From Brienomyrus brachyistius (lineage: Eukaryota; Chordata; Actinopteri; Osteoglossiformes; Mormyridae), in contig NW_026042732.1 of the NCBI RefSeq assembly GCF_023856365.1, positions 45,479-109,478 of the forward strand: a stretch of DNA of 64,000 bases, given 5' to 3'. This document shows positions 44,459 through 55,297 of the stretch, piece by piece (position 1 is the first letter of the stretch; every line of letters begins with the position of its first letter). Position numbers and translations under genes: made by a program. The notes beneath the pieces are model-generated. The model saw only the letters and a list, made by a program, of their open reading frames with translations, did not search any database and was not told where the DNA came from.

Positions 44459-45026
44459 TCTAGGTTTAAATAGTAATTTAGCTGAGTAACTAGGCTGAAA
44501 TTCTAGATAGTTGCAATTTTAAGAATTATTACTATTATTCACAGCTTTTAAGCATGCAGTTGGATGACGGATGGATGGATATTCAGCCACCAGAAATGCC
44601 AATTGTTGTTAAGAGGATCAAAGTCTGCAAAGTAGTATGCAGGGTTTAAGGCCAGAACACAGCATACTCTCCGACAGAAAGCATAAAGTTCACTGGGGGG
44701 AATTTCTGTGGCCACTGCCTGAACAGCATGTGTGGAGAATGTTTATGAGGGTCGAGCCATGCAGAGCTGCTGGCCCTGGCATGTAATGATGAATCACAAA
44801 TCAGTTAAAAATCGGTGCAAATGCATGAAGATTTAAACCGGCTGATGTGGAAAATGAATCACTATTGTAGGAGTACTTCACAGTACTTTAACAGAAAAAC
44901 TGGTGTAATATTACATTTGATTTCACAATGTGAGTTTGACGTCAGATGTCACTGCGTATCACGTCGACATCGTACGTCAGTTTTTGGTTTTGAGCGAACG
45001 CGAGATGATGAATGAATTTGAAACTG
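44459..45026. other. no gene recognised (left arm)
   Basis: No motif found; a short GATGGATGG run at 44567-44580 resembles a SINE tail. Confidence 0.4.
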
Positions 45027-45330
45027 AGGACGGCACAGTGGTTAGTGCTGGCTTCGGTCCAGGGCCCTTTCTGTGTGGAGTTCGCATGCTCTCCCCGTTT
45101 TCGCCGGGGACTCCAGGTTCCTCCCACGGTCCAAAAGCATGCAGGATAGGTTGACTGGTGAGTCTAAATTGGCCCTGTAGTTGTGTGAGTGTGTGCGACC
45201 TGCGGTGTGTAGGTGACTGCCTGGGCTTGGTTCCTGTCTGCGCCCCTTGTTCCCGGGATAGGCTCCGGTCTCCCCCGCGATCCCAGTTGGGATTAAGTGG
45301 TTTCAGAAAATGGATGGATGGACGCACCGC
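45027..45330 (+). repeat. diverged SINE of the same superfamily (left arm)
   Basis: GACGGCACAGTGGTTAGTGC head, GAGTTCGCATGCTCTCCCCG, GGTCCAAAAGCATGCAGG, ATAGGCTCCGGTCTCCCCCG and an ATGGATGGAT tail. The head is shortened and lacks a clear B-box. A subfamily distinct from that at 44092. Confidence 0.8.
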
Positions 45331-45539
45331 CCGATCTTCAATTGGCGGTGTGGCAGCATATTAGCTTTCCGGTAATCACAAACGAGGAGGAAACAGCGAG
45401 AAAAGCACAGACAAGACATAAACTGCATGCAAACATTGTAATAGACTGATAACATACACAAACAGGTCCACTGGCACCACCGTGAGCTGAGTGAAGATTA
45501 TTAAAAGGGCAAAGCACGCTAAAAAGCTGCACATGCAAA

Positions 45540-45792
45540 CCTTAGCTTATTTATTTGATTTATTTTTTTTTATTTACTTATTTTGATTTGGGATTTTTTT
45601 CAACAGTATTTTATTCAAATTCAGTTGCACTGTTCACAACAGTGTCAACAGTTCAGAAAGATAAATATAAGAATATTTTTGAATATATTTGTCTGCAGCT
45701 CATTCTGCAAAAAATGAGAAAATTGTATCGTGAACTCAGAATCGTGAATCGTATCAAATGGTGAGTTGAATGTATCGTTACATCCCTAGTTC
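45540..45792 (-). repeat. hAT-like miniature element end (left arm)
   Basis: On minus it starts CTAGGGATGTAACGATACAT and continues AACTCACCATTTGATACGAT, typical of a fish non-autonomous hAT terminus. The other end was not found, and a LINE 3' end abuts the tip. Confidence 0.5.
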
Positions 45793-46210
45793 TTACAGTA
45801 GTACTATGGTATGGTGGAGCCACATGACAGGAAGGCAGTACATTGCGAAGTCTGTTAAGAACATCATTCGCACTGAACTGCCCTCCATTGACCAGCTGTA
45901 CTTTAACTGCCACAGTAACAAGGTTCAGTCTATAATCCAGGACTCTGACCACCATCCACAAACACTGACTAGCAGATTCATGAACAGCTTCATTCGCCAA
46001 ACAATTCAAACCTGCAGCTTTTGCATCCCCTGTAACAGTCATTTCCACGGCAGCTGCACTGTACAGCTGTTACTGCACTTTATCCACCACTGACCACGTA
46101 TCATCCAGTTTTGTCCTGCTTTGTATCGCACTGTTTCTGCACCATGTTGTCTTGTACTCCCTTGTGTTGTTATGCACCATCTGTGTTGTTCTGAGCAGTG
46201 CCATGATGCA
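45785..46210 (+). pseudogene. LINE 3' terminal relic (left arm)
   Basis: Reads IAKSVKNIIRTELPSIDQLY then SIIQDSDHHPQTLTSRFMNS, the C-terminal SLPxxxxLY... DxxHP region of L2/Rex-type LINEs, followed by TGTTCTGAGCAG-type 3' sequence. Truncated upstream. Confidence 0.6.
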
Positions 46211-47338
46211 ATATTACAAAAAGATCTTGAGGAAATGCAGAGTTCTGGAGGAGATTCTCACAGATCATGGCATGTGTTTATACTGAAGAAACTGTACAAA
46301 TTGCTAGACATAAAACACAGGACTGGCAACTGTGGTACGTTTTAACACCTTGATAAAAAACTTAAAATCCATAGTAAGTAGGACAACCTCATAGAACCTT
46401 TACTAGTCATTGTTCAGAAGATTAACACGGATTAAAAACCATTACTATGAAAGCACGCTAATCAGTTAAGTTGATTATGTGGAGAGAGAGAAAAAAAACT
46501 GTCTTTGAAAAAGATCAACCATAGAACGAAGCTGCAGCATTGACACCCCCTAGTGGTGATTTGAAGATAGTTCTGTCTGTAGCAGCTAAGCAGTAGATTT
46601 GGCGTCAGGTGCCATGACAAACTCAGTGCTGCTCGGTTTGAACGGCAGAAGCACAAAAATAAAGGGGGCATCTACTGCACGCCCCCCACCCTTGAAAATG
46701 GTACAAATTATCATGCAACAGTTTTCTTAAGTAAGTCTTTTTGGGCGTCTGCAGAAACCTCCACGATGCGATTGCCCTGATTAAGAAGTGCGCAGCGGAT
46801 ACAATTTGGGATGCATCGTTCATCCGATTTATTAATATATAATTATTAGTATGTCTATATTATTTTAGAAACGTTACTTGACGAATATTTTTCATTGAGA
46901 TTGATTCCCCGTTTAAAATTTTGGTGACACTTCATATTTTTTAAGAGAGACAGACAATTTGACGCATGCAATTTGCAGAAATATGTTGTGCCGCTATAAA
47001 GTACACAGGCAGCATGACAAACATAAGTACTCACTGAAGCCACGACATACGCCCGGCTGGCCCCAGCGGTACCCCTAAGAAGAAGGCTTTTTTCACAACC
47101 CACGACCATCACGAGGGCAAAAAAAAACTGAATAGCCTAGAATTTAGTTAATTACAAGGCACATATTTATTGGAGCAAGAGCTCTAACATAAAACTACCT
47201 TGTAATTATAAAGTATTATGGCTGTGAACAATGTACAAACAGGCACAGAAAGTAAAATACTCCAAAAATGCAAAGAACCTAAATATTTTTGTTTCCACCG
47301 ATTCACTCTTGATGTGTTAGGAGTCACAGTTCAGTAGC
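46211..47338. other. no gene recognised (left arm)
   Basis: Short frames only. ACCCCCTAGTGGTG near 46545 resembles the minisatellite core but is single. No element ends found. Confidence 0.4.
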
Positions 47339-49480
47339 CTATTCTTCAGTATCTGCATTTAAGACCACCAACTGCTCTTTCTCCTCCTTCGCTCGTCGGC
47401 TCAGAGTATTGGACTTGGTAAGTAATGTTGCCCTTTTGGTTCCAGCAGCACTCTCTGCTTCCTCTGCCATGTGCTCAGCATCCTTTTGTAAACTCTCACA
47501 TACACTTTCCAGTGAGACTCTCTTCCTCTTGAGTTCCTCAAGTTTTCTTTTTTGCTTTTCGCTCATCTTTCACCTTTGGTCAGAGGCGCTTTGGTTGCTC
47601 CCCCACACACTCTGACATGGTCGCATATAAGCCTCTGTGCAACAACTGTTTCCTCTGATAAGTTGCAGGTCTCCACCTCTATTCGTTCCACTTCGGCTTG
47701 CCCATAGGACAGCAGCAGCAAGTTCTTGCAGAACATCCAGAGGTCAGGATAAGGCCCACTAACTTTTTGATGTAAAAAGACATCAACTTTGGATGGTGCT
47801 GAAGGAATGAAGGATATAAAATCCAAGCCTTTTGCCTCATTGTGCAGGTGATTATCAGACTGCTGGGATATTGCATCACCTGTAATTACATTAATTACAG
47901 TAGATTAGATGCAGATCAACAATGTCAATACACAGAATCACATGTAGAATAGGAAAGTGATTTATAACCCAATTTTCCTATGATACCATAAATGTGCAAT
48001 CATTTTAATTTAATCTTGAGATATCTCTAGGCTCATCAAAGAAAATATAACTGGGCTGATGCTTCTTTTCAAACACCAAGAGTCGGTCTTCTAAATACTG
48101 CTAAAATCTACGTGTTAACACTATTCAGTTCAGGGACGGATTATGGGTTTTGTGGGCCCCTGGGTAAAACGTTCGCGAGGCCCCCCCCCCACCACCACCA
48201 CCTGCACCACCACCACAACCACCACAAGTCAAGGGCCCTTGGCAGCCAAACACCCTCCCTATAGGGTCAGGGGACCTTGTAGGCAGAGGATCAAAGAATG
48301 TAGGCCCTCTAAAATAGACAAACGAAAATACATTGCTGATAAGCGTTGCAAATTGTTTTGGGCTTGGGGCCCACGGGCCCCCTGCACCCCAAGGGCCCCT
48401 GGGCAGCGGCCCCGCTAACCCGGTTTGTAATCCGTCCCTGATTCAGTTAGATGTGAAAAAAGAAAAGCATAATTTAAAAATAATATTCTGAACTATCCTA
48501 TTCTTATCCTATGATTTACCAGCAGATATCCTGCCTGCCAACCGATTCTCCTGCGCAAACTTCTGCATGAGATTTCTCCTTTTCTGCTGGCAGTTATCTG
48601 GCTGGTGTGCATTTTGTTTGGGTCCAAGCACGTCATCTCATGTACAATCGAGTACTTCAGAGGGCATTTATCCAAGGCCTTTTTGCACATTTTTGAGAGC
48701 ACAATCTGGCAATTTTTTTTAATCTGAAGGACACCAAGGTCACTTCCACTGCCTTTGGCTCCTGACTGTCTCTGACAAAAAGATGGTTTGTCAAATTTCC
48801 AGAATCTTTCTGCACACTCAGCCCAAGGTTAACACTACCTCAGCTGTACATATCAAACCAGCTCAAACTCCATGTTATTCACATATTTTTTACTTCACAA
48901 TTGTTTGATACATTTGTATGTAAAGATACCAGTGAATTCACAGAAGTCCCACCTTGATGACAGCCATTCCTATATCCACCTCCTTTGGACTGAGCCAGAG
49001 TTTTTGCCTGTACAACAGCTGTACATGTTGCTACACAACACTTAAACATTCTATTTCCTCAATGAACTATTTTTTTTGCAGCAAAAGCCATGAAGCAGCA
49101 ATAAAATCTTTAAAATATGCTTACCAATAAATATGGTTCTCCCATTTAAACACATGTAAAGATAAACCATGGATATTTAAAAATCATGGGTTCGTTAATG
49201 AGTTTAAATGTTATTGAATGGCTTACCTTAAACTTCTCCAGTAAGTCTTCAGCGGTGGAGTGGCTCATGTACTGTGATCCCAGAACCAGGACTGCACTCG
49301 AGAGCCATTCTCATAATTCACCCAATACCTGACATGCACATCCAGTTGTTTTCTTTTGATGGTCCTGTTCATACTTACGTCAAACATGACAACGAAGCTC
49401 CCTTTTAATATATGGAGCGAGTCCAAATCGCGCAAGAAAAGCGGTTTTATCTTTACCACAAGTGACCCTGCGAGTCAGGG
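47339..49480 (-). pseudogene. broken hAT-like (ZBED-type) gene with coiled-coil end (left arm)
   Basis: Read on minus: FVVMFDVSMNRTIKRKQLDV and HVRYWV; after a frame change MSHSTAEDLLEKFK ends at donor AAG|GTAAGC. Next block: ALDKCPLKYSIVHEMTCLDP. Then VDVFLHQKVSGPYPDLWMFC, KNLLLLSYGQAEVERIEVET and VVAQRLICDHVRVCGGATKA (LLxLSxGQAxVER is the hATC dimerisation motif). After a frameshift at a GER stop, a last frame MSEKQKRKLEELKRKRVSLE through LLTKSNTLSRRAKEEKEQLV forms a coiled coil. The order matches a family of hAT-derived proteins in fish. The N-terminal finger and catalytic start are absent, and a miniature hAT element sits in it. Confidence 0.75.
48131..48440. mobile_element. hAT-type miniature element, 310 bp (left arm)
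   Basis: CAGGGACGGATTA at the start and TAATCCGTCCCTG at the end, exact inverses. ATTCAGTT flanks at 48123-48130 and 48441-48448 (8 bp). Contains a C run, a CCA repeat and GC-rich GGGCCC blocks. Inserted in a hAT-like gene relic. Confidence 0.93.
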
Positions 49481-49707
49481 AACATCACCCTGGAGACGGT
49501 GTGAATGTCATCATTGGACGTATAGGAGTGATGTCGGCAAACCGTTTGCAAAGCCCATAGCACTTCTGCTTTCAGTGTGGGTTGAGGAGGATGTACTGAA
49601 GGCATTATTTGTCATGGGATCCGGAGACACTGCCAAAACGGGTGTAGGCCTATCTTTAGAGGTTGTACTTATCTCCACTGAATAAACATAAATCTGGGCT
49701 TATTCTA

Positions 49708-50230
49708 TACTGAACAAAAATATAAACGCAACACTCTTGTTTCTGCTCCCATTTTTCATGAGATGGACTTAAAGACCTACAATTCATTCCAGATACACAA
49801 TATTACCATTTCTCTCAAACATTTCTCACAAATCAGTCTAAATGTGTGATAGTGAGCACTTCTGCTTTGCTGAGATAATCCATCCCACCTCACAGGTGTG
49901 CCACATCAAGATGCTGATCTGACATCATGGGTAGTGCACAGGTGTACCTTATACTGCCCACAATAAAAGGCCACCCTGGAATGTGCAGTTTTTTGCTTTA
50001 TTGGGGGTCTGGGGACTCAGAACCGGTCAGTATCTGGTGTGACCACCATTTGCCTCATGCAATGCAACACATCTTCTTCGCATAGAGTTTATCAGATTGT
50101 CAATTGTGGCCTGTGGAATGTTGGTCCACTCCTCTTCAATGGCTGTGCGAAGTTGTTGGATATTAGTGGGAACTGGTACACGCTGTCGTATACGCCGGTC
50201 AAGCACATCCCAAACAAGAGCAGCTGACCT
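49708..50230 (-). mobile_element. Tc1-like transposon, 3' part (left arm)
   Basis: One terminus ACTGAACAAAAATATAAACG CAAC marks the inverted repeat. On minus, 50224-50027 encodes VWDVLDRRIRQRVPVPTNIQ, QLRTAIEEEWTNIPQATIDN and LINSMRRRCVALHEANGGHT then RY and TGA, the C-terminus of a Tc1 transposase beyond the last DDE-domain aspartate region. The catalytic part and the other terminus are missing. Confidence 0.88.
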
Positions 50231-50706
50231 GAGAAATAAGAAATAAGCTAAGCTGGAAACCTGGACCCTCCGACCAAGAATGCGTGAAGTACCCTCAGAA
50301 GGTCTACTAGAAGATGTACGTAGAAGACTACTACAGATCAGCTGATCTACACCACAGCAACAGTGATCCTTGAGCTGGAGCCGGACCGTCTTTGAAGACT
50401 CCGTAAATCTCCGTATAATAATATATATCTACGGGAACGAGAAAGGAGAAAGCAGAGAACAAGAACAAGATTTGTAAATGTAAGATTTGAAGGACCCCCG
50501 GCATGAAAAATAGAATAGTTCTCGTCATTAGTGAACATGTGTCTCGTCATTGTGTATCATGGACAGTAAGAGGGGGATCAATAGAGTGTTGTTATTATAA
50601 CGTCTAAAAAGTCTGTCGATAAATCAATAAGAAAATAAATGAAGTCGTTTTCGCGAACACGCGAACAGGGGCCGGACCGACTGTAGGGGGCGTGGCCAGA
50701 GACAGC
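50231..50706. other. unclassified inner-arm sequence (left arm)
   Basis: Contains 50431-50549, which recurs shortened in the spacer. A palindromic TTCGCGAACACGCGAA lies near 50651. No gene found. Confidence 0.5.
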
Positions 50707-51076
50707 CATAGCTGTCAAGTCTCCCGTTTTGGCCGGGAAACTACCGTATTTTACTTCTCTTTCCCGCCGTCCTCCCGTATTAGTATTTTCCCGTAAATCT
50801 CCCTTATATTATATAGTTGCTGGATAGTGTAGTGGTAAGATCGCCGCCTTTCACACGGGAGACCGGGGTTCGAATCCCGGTTGTGGCCAAAAATATATTT
50901 TATATATTTTATATATTTATATTTATATTTATATTATATTTTATATAATTTATATTATTTTATATTTCCTGTCTTAAAATGTAAGGGATACTGGAGCCTG
51001 GTTGCGGTGGTGGGATGGCTCACGGCGGGTGCCGGAAAATTTCCTTTATTTTCAAATCCAAACCTTGACAGGTATG
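50707..51076. mobile_element. TIR miniature element enclosing a tRNA-like unit (left arm)
   Basis: Starts CATAGCTGTCAAG and ends CTTGACAGGTATG, inverses with one mismatch. Inside are the CTCCCGTTTTGGCCGGGAAA block, the tRNA-like unit at 50819-50888, and an AT-rich tract of TATATTTATATT. No certain target duplication. Confidence 0.6.
50819..50888 (+). tRNA. tRNA-Glu(UUC)-like sequence, probably a pseudogene (left arm)
   Basis: A-box TAGTGTAGTGG and B-box GGTTCGAATCC are intact. The anticodon loop CTTTCAC gives UUC. GAGACCGGGGTTCGAATCCC matches Asp/Glu tRNAs. The acceptor stem (GCTGGAT with TTGTGGC) pairs at five of seven positions with wobbles, and the T-stem has a G-G mismatch, so a working tRNA is unlikely. 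Pol III transcription remains possible. Confidence 0.5.
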
Positions 51077-51198
51077 CTGCTGTTCCAAATCATGGGTGCA
51101 TGTTACAAGTGCGGAACATATTTTAACTTAGTACTAACTTAGCATCATATTTGATCTGATTCGACTGAATATCCCAGGTTTCCATCTCTCATGCATCT
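51077..51198. other. innermost left-arm flank
   Basis: Short unique stretch between the TIR element and the spacer. No feature apart from the palindrome edge. Confidence 0.5.
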
Positions 51199-51207
51199 GG
51201 TGTGACG

Positions 51208-51429
51208 GGAACGAGAAAGGAGAAAGCAGAGAACAAGAACAAGATTTGTAAATGGGACCCCCGGCATGAAAAATAGAATAGTTCTCGTCATTAGTGAACA
51301 TGTGTCTCGTCAAGTTATAGCGAATCTCCTACACACAATACCAAGGTTACCGAACTTTGGTCAGCTGGCCGGAGTGAGACGTTCAATTCCCGTAAGATTT
51401 CTTTGCGCCAGCCTGAGAGTCTGAAAACA
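51208..51429. other. palindrome spacer, 222 bp
   Basis: Positions 51205-51312 are a direct copy of 50431-50549 lacking 11 bases (TAAGATTTGAA), starting in a 3-base overlap (ACG) with the arm end. The remaining 117 bases (51313-51429) are not found in the arms that I could see. It includes CCGAACTTTGGTCAGCTGGC. No sequencing adapter-like sequence is present. Confidence 0.9.
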
Positions 51430-51560
51430 CGTCACACCAGATGCATGAGAGATGGAAACCTGGGATATTCAGTCGAATCAGATCAAATATGATGCTAAGT
51501 TAGTACTAAGTTAAAATATGTTCCGCACTTGTAACATGCACCCATGATTTGGAACAGCAG

Positions 51561-51930
51561 CATACCTGTCAAGGTTTGGATTTGAAAATAAAGGAAATTT
51601 TCCGGCACCCGCCGTGAGCCATCCCACCACCGCAACCAGGCTCCAGTATCCCTTACATTTTAAGACAGGAAATATAAAATAATATAAATTATATAAAATA
51701 TAATATAAATATAAATATAAATATATAAAATATATAAAATATATTTTTGGCCACAACCGGGATTCGAACCCCGGTCTCCCGTGTGAAAGGCGGCGATCTT
51801 ACCACTACACTATCCAGCAACTATATAATATAAGGGAGATTTACGGGAAAATACTAATACGGGAGGACGGCGGGAAAGAGAAGTAAAATACGGTAGTTTC
51901 CCGGCCAAAACGGGAGACTTGACAGCTATG
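51561..51930. mobile_element. TIR miniature element (right-arm copy)
   Basis: Mirror of 50707-51076; begins CATACCTGTCAAG. Confidence 0.6.
51749..51818 (-). tRNA. tRNA-Glu(UUC)-like sequence, probably a pseudogene (right-arm copy)
   Basis: Mirror of 50819-50888, read on minus. I see no base change between the copies. Confidence 0.5.
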
Positions 51931-52406
51931 GCTGTCTCTGGCCACGCCCCCTACAGTCGGTCCGGCCCCTGTTCGCGTGTTCGCGAAAACGACTTCATTT
52001 ATTTTCTTATTGATTTATCGACAGACTTTTTAGACGTTATAATAACAACACTCTATTGATCCCCCTCTTACTGTCCATGATACACAATGACGAGACACAT
52101 GTTCACTAATGACGAGAACTATTCTATTTTTCATGCCGGGGGTCCTTCAAATCTTACATTTACAAATCTTGTTCTTGTTCTCTGCTTTCTCCTTTCTCGT
52201 TCCCGTAGATATATATTATTATACGGAGATTTACGGAGTCTTCAAAGACGGTCCGGCTCCAGCTCAAGGATCACTGTTGCTGTGGTGTAGATCAGCTGAT
52301 CTGTAGTAGTCTTCTACGTACATCTTCTAGTAGACCTTCTGAGGGTACTTCACGCATTCTTGGTCGGAGGGTCCAGGTTTCCAGCTTAGCTTATTTCTTA
52401 TTTCTC

Positions 52407-52929
52407 AGGTCAGCTGCTCTTGTTTGGGATGTGCTTGACCGGCGTATACGACAGCGTGTACCAGTTCCCACTAATATCCAACAACTTCGCACAGCCATTG
52501 AAGAGGAGTGGACCAACATTCCACAGGCCACAATTGACAATCTGATAAACTCTATGCGAAGAAGATGTGTTGCATTGCATGAGGCAAATGGTGGTCACAC
52601 CAGATACTGACCGGTTCTGAGTCCCCAGACCCCCAATAAAGCAAAAAACTGCACATTCCAGGGTGGCCTTTTATTGTGGGCAGTATAAGGTACACCTGTG
52701 CACTACCCATGATGTCAGATCAGCATCTTGATGTGGCACACCTGTGAGGTGGGATGGATTATCTCAGCAAAGCAGAAGTGCTCACTATCACACATTTAGA
52801 CTGATTTGTGAGAAATGTTTGAGAGAAATGGTAATATTGTGTATCTGGAATGAATTGTAGGTCTTTAAGTCCATCTCATGAAAAATGGGAGCAGAAACAA
52901 GAGTGTTGCGTTTATATTTTTGTTCAGTA
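52407..52929 (+). mobile_element. Tc1-like transposon, 3' part (right-arm copy)
   Basis: Mirror of 49708-50230. The transposase C-terminus is open on plus from about 52413 to the TGA at 52608-52610 (WDVLDRRIRQR... NGGHTRY). Confidence 0.88.
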
Positions 52930-53156
52930 TAGAATAAGCCCAGATTTATGTTTATTCAGTGGAGATAAGTACAACCTCTAAAGATAGGCCTACACCCGTT
53001 TTGGCAGTGTCTCCGGATCCCATGACAAATAATGCCTTCAGTACATCCTCCTCAACCCACACTGAAAGCAGAAGTGCTATGGGCTTTGCAAACGGTTTGC
53101 CGACATCACTCCTATACGTCCAATGATGACATTCACACCGTCTCCAGGGTGATGTT

Positions 53157-55297
53157 CCCTGACTCGCAGGGTCACTTGTGGTAAAGATAAAACCGCTTTT
53201 CTTGCGCGATTTGGACTCGCTCCATATATTAAAAGGGAGCTTCGTTGTCATGTTTGACGTAAGTATGAACAGGACCATCAAAAGAAAACAACTGGATGTG
53301 CATGTCAGGTATTGGGTGAATTATGAGAATGGCTCTCGAGTGCAGTCCTGGTTCTGGGATCACAGTACATGAGCCACTCCACCGCTGAAGACTTACTGGA
53401 GAAGTTTAAGGTAAGCCATTCAATAACATTTAAACTCATTAACGAACCCATGATTTTTAAATATCCATGGTTTATCTTTACATGTGTTTAAATGGGAGAA
53501 CCATATTTATTGGTAAGCATATTTTAAAGATTTTATTGCTGCTTCATGGCTTTTGCTGCAAAAAAAATAGTTCATTGAGGAAATAGAATGTTTAAGTGTT
53601 GTGTAGCAACATGTACAGCTGTTGTACAGGCAAAAACTCTGGCTCAGTCCAAAGGAGGTGGATATAGGAATGGCTGTCATCAAGGTGGGACTTCTGTGAA
53701 TTCACTGGTATCTTTACATACAAATGTATCAAACAATTGTGAAGTAAAAAATATGTGAATAACATGGAGTTTGAGCTGGTTTGATATGTACAGCTGAGGT
53801 AGTGTTAACCTTGGGCTGAGTGTGCAGAAAGATTCTGGAAATTTGACAAACCATCTTTTTGTCAGAGACAGTCAGGAGCCAAAGGCAGTGGAAGTGACCT
53901 TGGTGTCCTTCAGATTAAAAAAAATTGCCAGATTGTGCTCTCAAAAATGTGCAAAAAGGCCTTGGATAAATGCCCTCTGAAGTACTCGATTGTACATGAG
54001 ATGACGTGCTTGGACCCAAACAAAATGCACACCAGCCAGATAACTGCCAGCAGAAAAGGAGAAATCTCATGCAGAAGTTTGCGCAGGAGAATCGGTTGGC
54101 AGGCAGGATATCTGCTGGTAAATCATAGGATAAGAATAGGATAGTTCAGAATATTATTTTTAAATTATGCTTTTCTTTTTTCACATCTAACTGAATCAGG
54201 GACGGATTACAAACCGGGTTAGCGGGGCCGCTGCCCAGGGGCCCTTGGGGTGCAGGGGGCCCGTGGGCCCCAAGCCCAAAACAATTTGCAACGCTTATCA
54301 GCAATGTATTTTCGTTTGTCTATTTTAGAGGGCCTACATTCTTTGATCCTCTGCCTACAAGGTCCCCTGACCCTATAGGGAGGGTGTTTGGCTGCCAAGG
54401 GCCCTTGACTTGTGGTGGTTGTGGTGGTGGTGCAGGTGGTGGTGGTGGGGGGGGGCCTCGCGAACGTTTTACCCAGGGGCCCACAAAACCCATAATCCGT
54501 CCCTGAACTGAATAGTGTTAACACGTAGATTTTAGCAGTATTTAGAAGACCGACTCTTGGTGTTTGAAAAGAAGCATCAGCCCAGTTATATTTTCTTTGA
54601 TGAGCCTAGAGATATCTCAAGATTAAATTAAAATGATTGCACATTTATGGTATCATAGGAAAATTGGGTTATAAATCACTTTCCTATTCTACATGTGATT
54701 CTGTGTATTGACATTGTTGATCTGCATCTAATCTACTGTAATTAATGTAATTACAGGTGATGCAATATCCCAGCAGTCTGATAATCACCTGCACAATGAG
54801 GCAAAAGGCTTGGATTTTATATCCTTCATTCCTTCAGCACCATCCAAAGTTGATGTCTTTTTACATCAAAAAGTTAGTGGGCCTTATCCTGACCTCTGGA
54901 TGTTCTGCAAGAACTTGCTGCTGCTGTCCTATGGGCAAGCCGAAGTGGAACGAATAGAGGTGGAGACCTGCAACTTATCAGAGGAAACAGTTGTTGCACA
55001 GAGGCTTATATGCGACCATGTCAGAGTGTGTGGGGGAGCAACCAAAGCGCCTCTGACCAAAGGTGAAAGATGAGCGAAAAGCAAAAAAGAAAACTTGAGG
55101 AACTCAAGAGGAAGAGAGTCTCACTGGAAAGTGTATGTGAGAGTTTACAAAAGGATGCTGAGCACATGGCAGAGGAAGCAGAGAGTGCTGCTGGAACCAA
55201 AAGGGCAACATTACTTACCAAGTCCAATACTCTGAGCCGACGAGCGAAGGAGGAGAAAGAGCAGTTGGTGGTCTTAAATGCAGATACTGAAGAATAG
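53157..55297 (+). pseudogene. broken hAT-like gene with coiled-coil end (right-arm copy)
   Basis: Mirror of 47339-49480, plus strand. The same frame changes, the same donor AAG|GTAAGC (near 53411) and the same late frameshift before MSEKQKRKLEEL (55070) are present, so the decay came before the inverted duplication. Confidence 0.75.
54197..54505. mobile_element. hAT-type miniature element, 309 bp (right-arm copy)
   Basis: Mirror of 48131-48440, one base shorter in the C/G homopolymer. Flanks AACTGAAT (inverse of ATTCAGTT) on both sides. Confidence 0.93.

Larger units (their letters stand above)
38633..51207 (+). repeat. giant palindrome, left arm
   Basis: Every base block here recurs as reverse complement in 51430-64000. 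Mirror sums are 102633 near 38.7-39.5 kb, 102634 at 39.7-44.4, 102635 at 44.8-47.1, 102636 at 47.3-48.1 and 102637 from 48.2 to the inner end, so the arms differ in length by single-base steps only. Substitutions noted: near 38744-38745 (CG versus TC) and near 46634 (G versus A). The inner end is GGTGTGACG at 51199-51207. The outer limit is not reached in this window. Confidence 0.97.

Noticed and set aside
50819..50888. Functional tRNA-Glu
   Set aside because: Acceptor stem and T-stem mismatches make a working tRNA unlikely; kept only as tRNA-like.
51208..51429. Sequencing adapter as the cause of the palindrome
   Set aside because: The spacer is genome-like, contains a shortened arm copy and shows no adapter-like purine-rich palindrome; a fold-back artefact of another kind is still possible.
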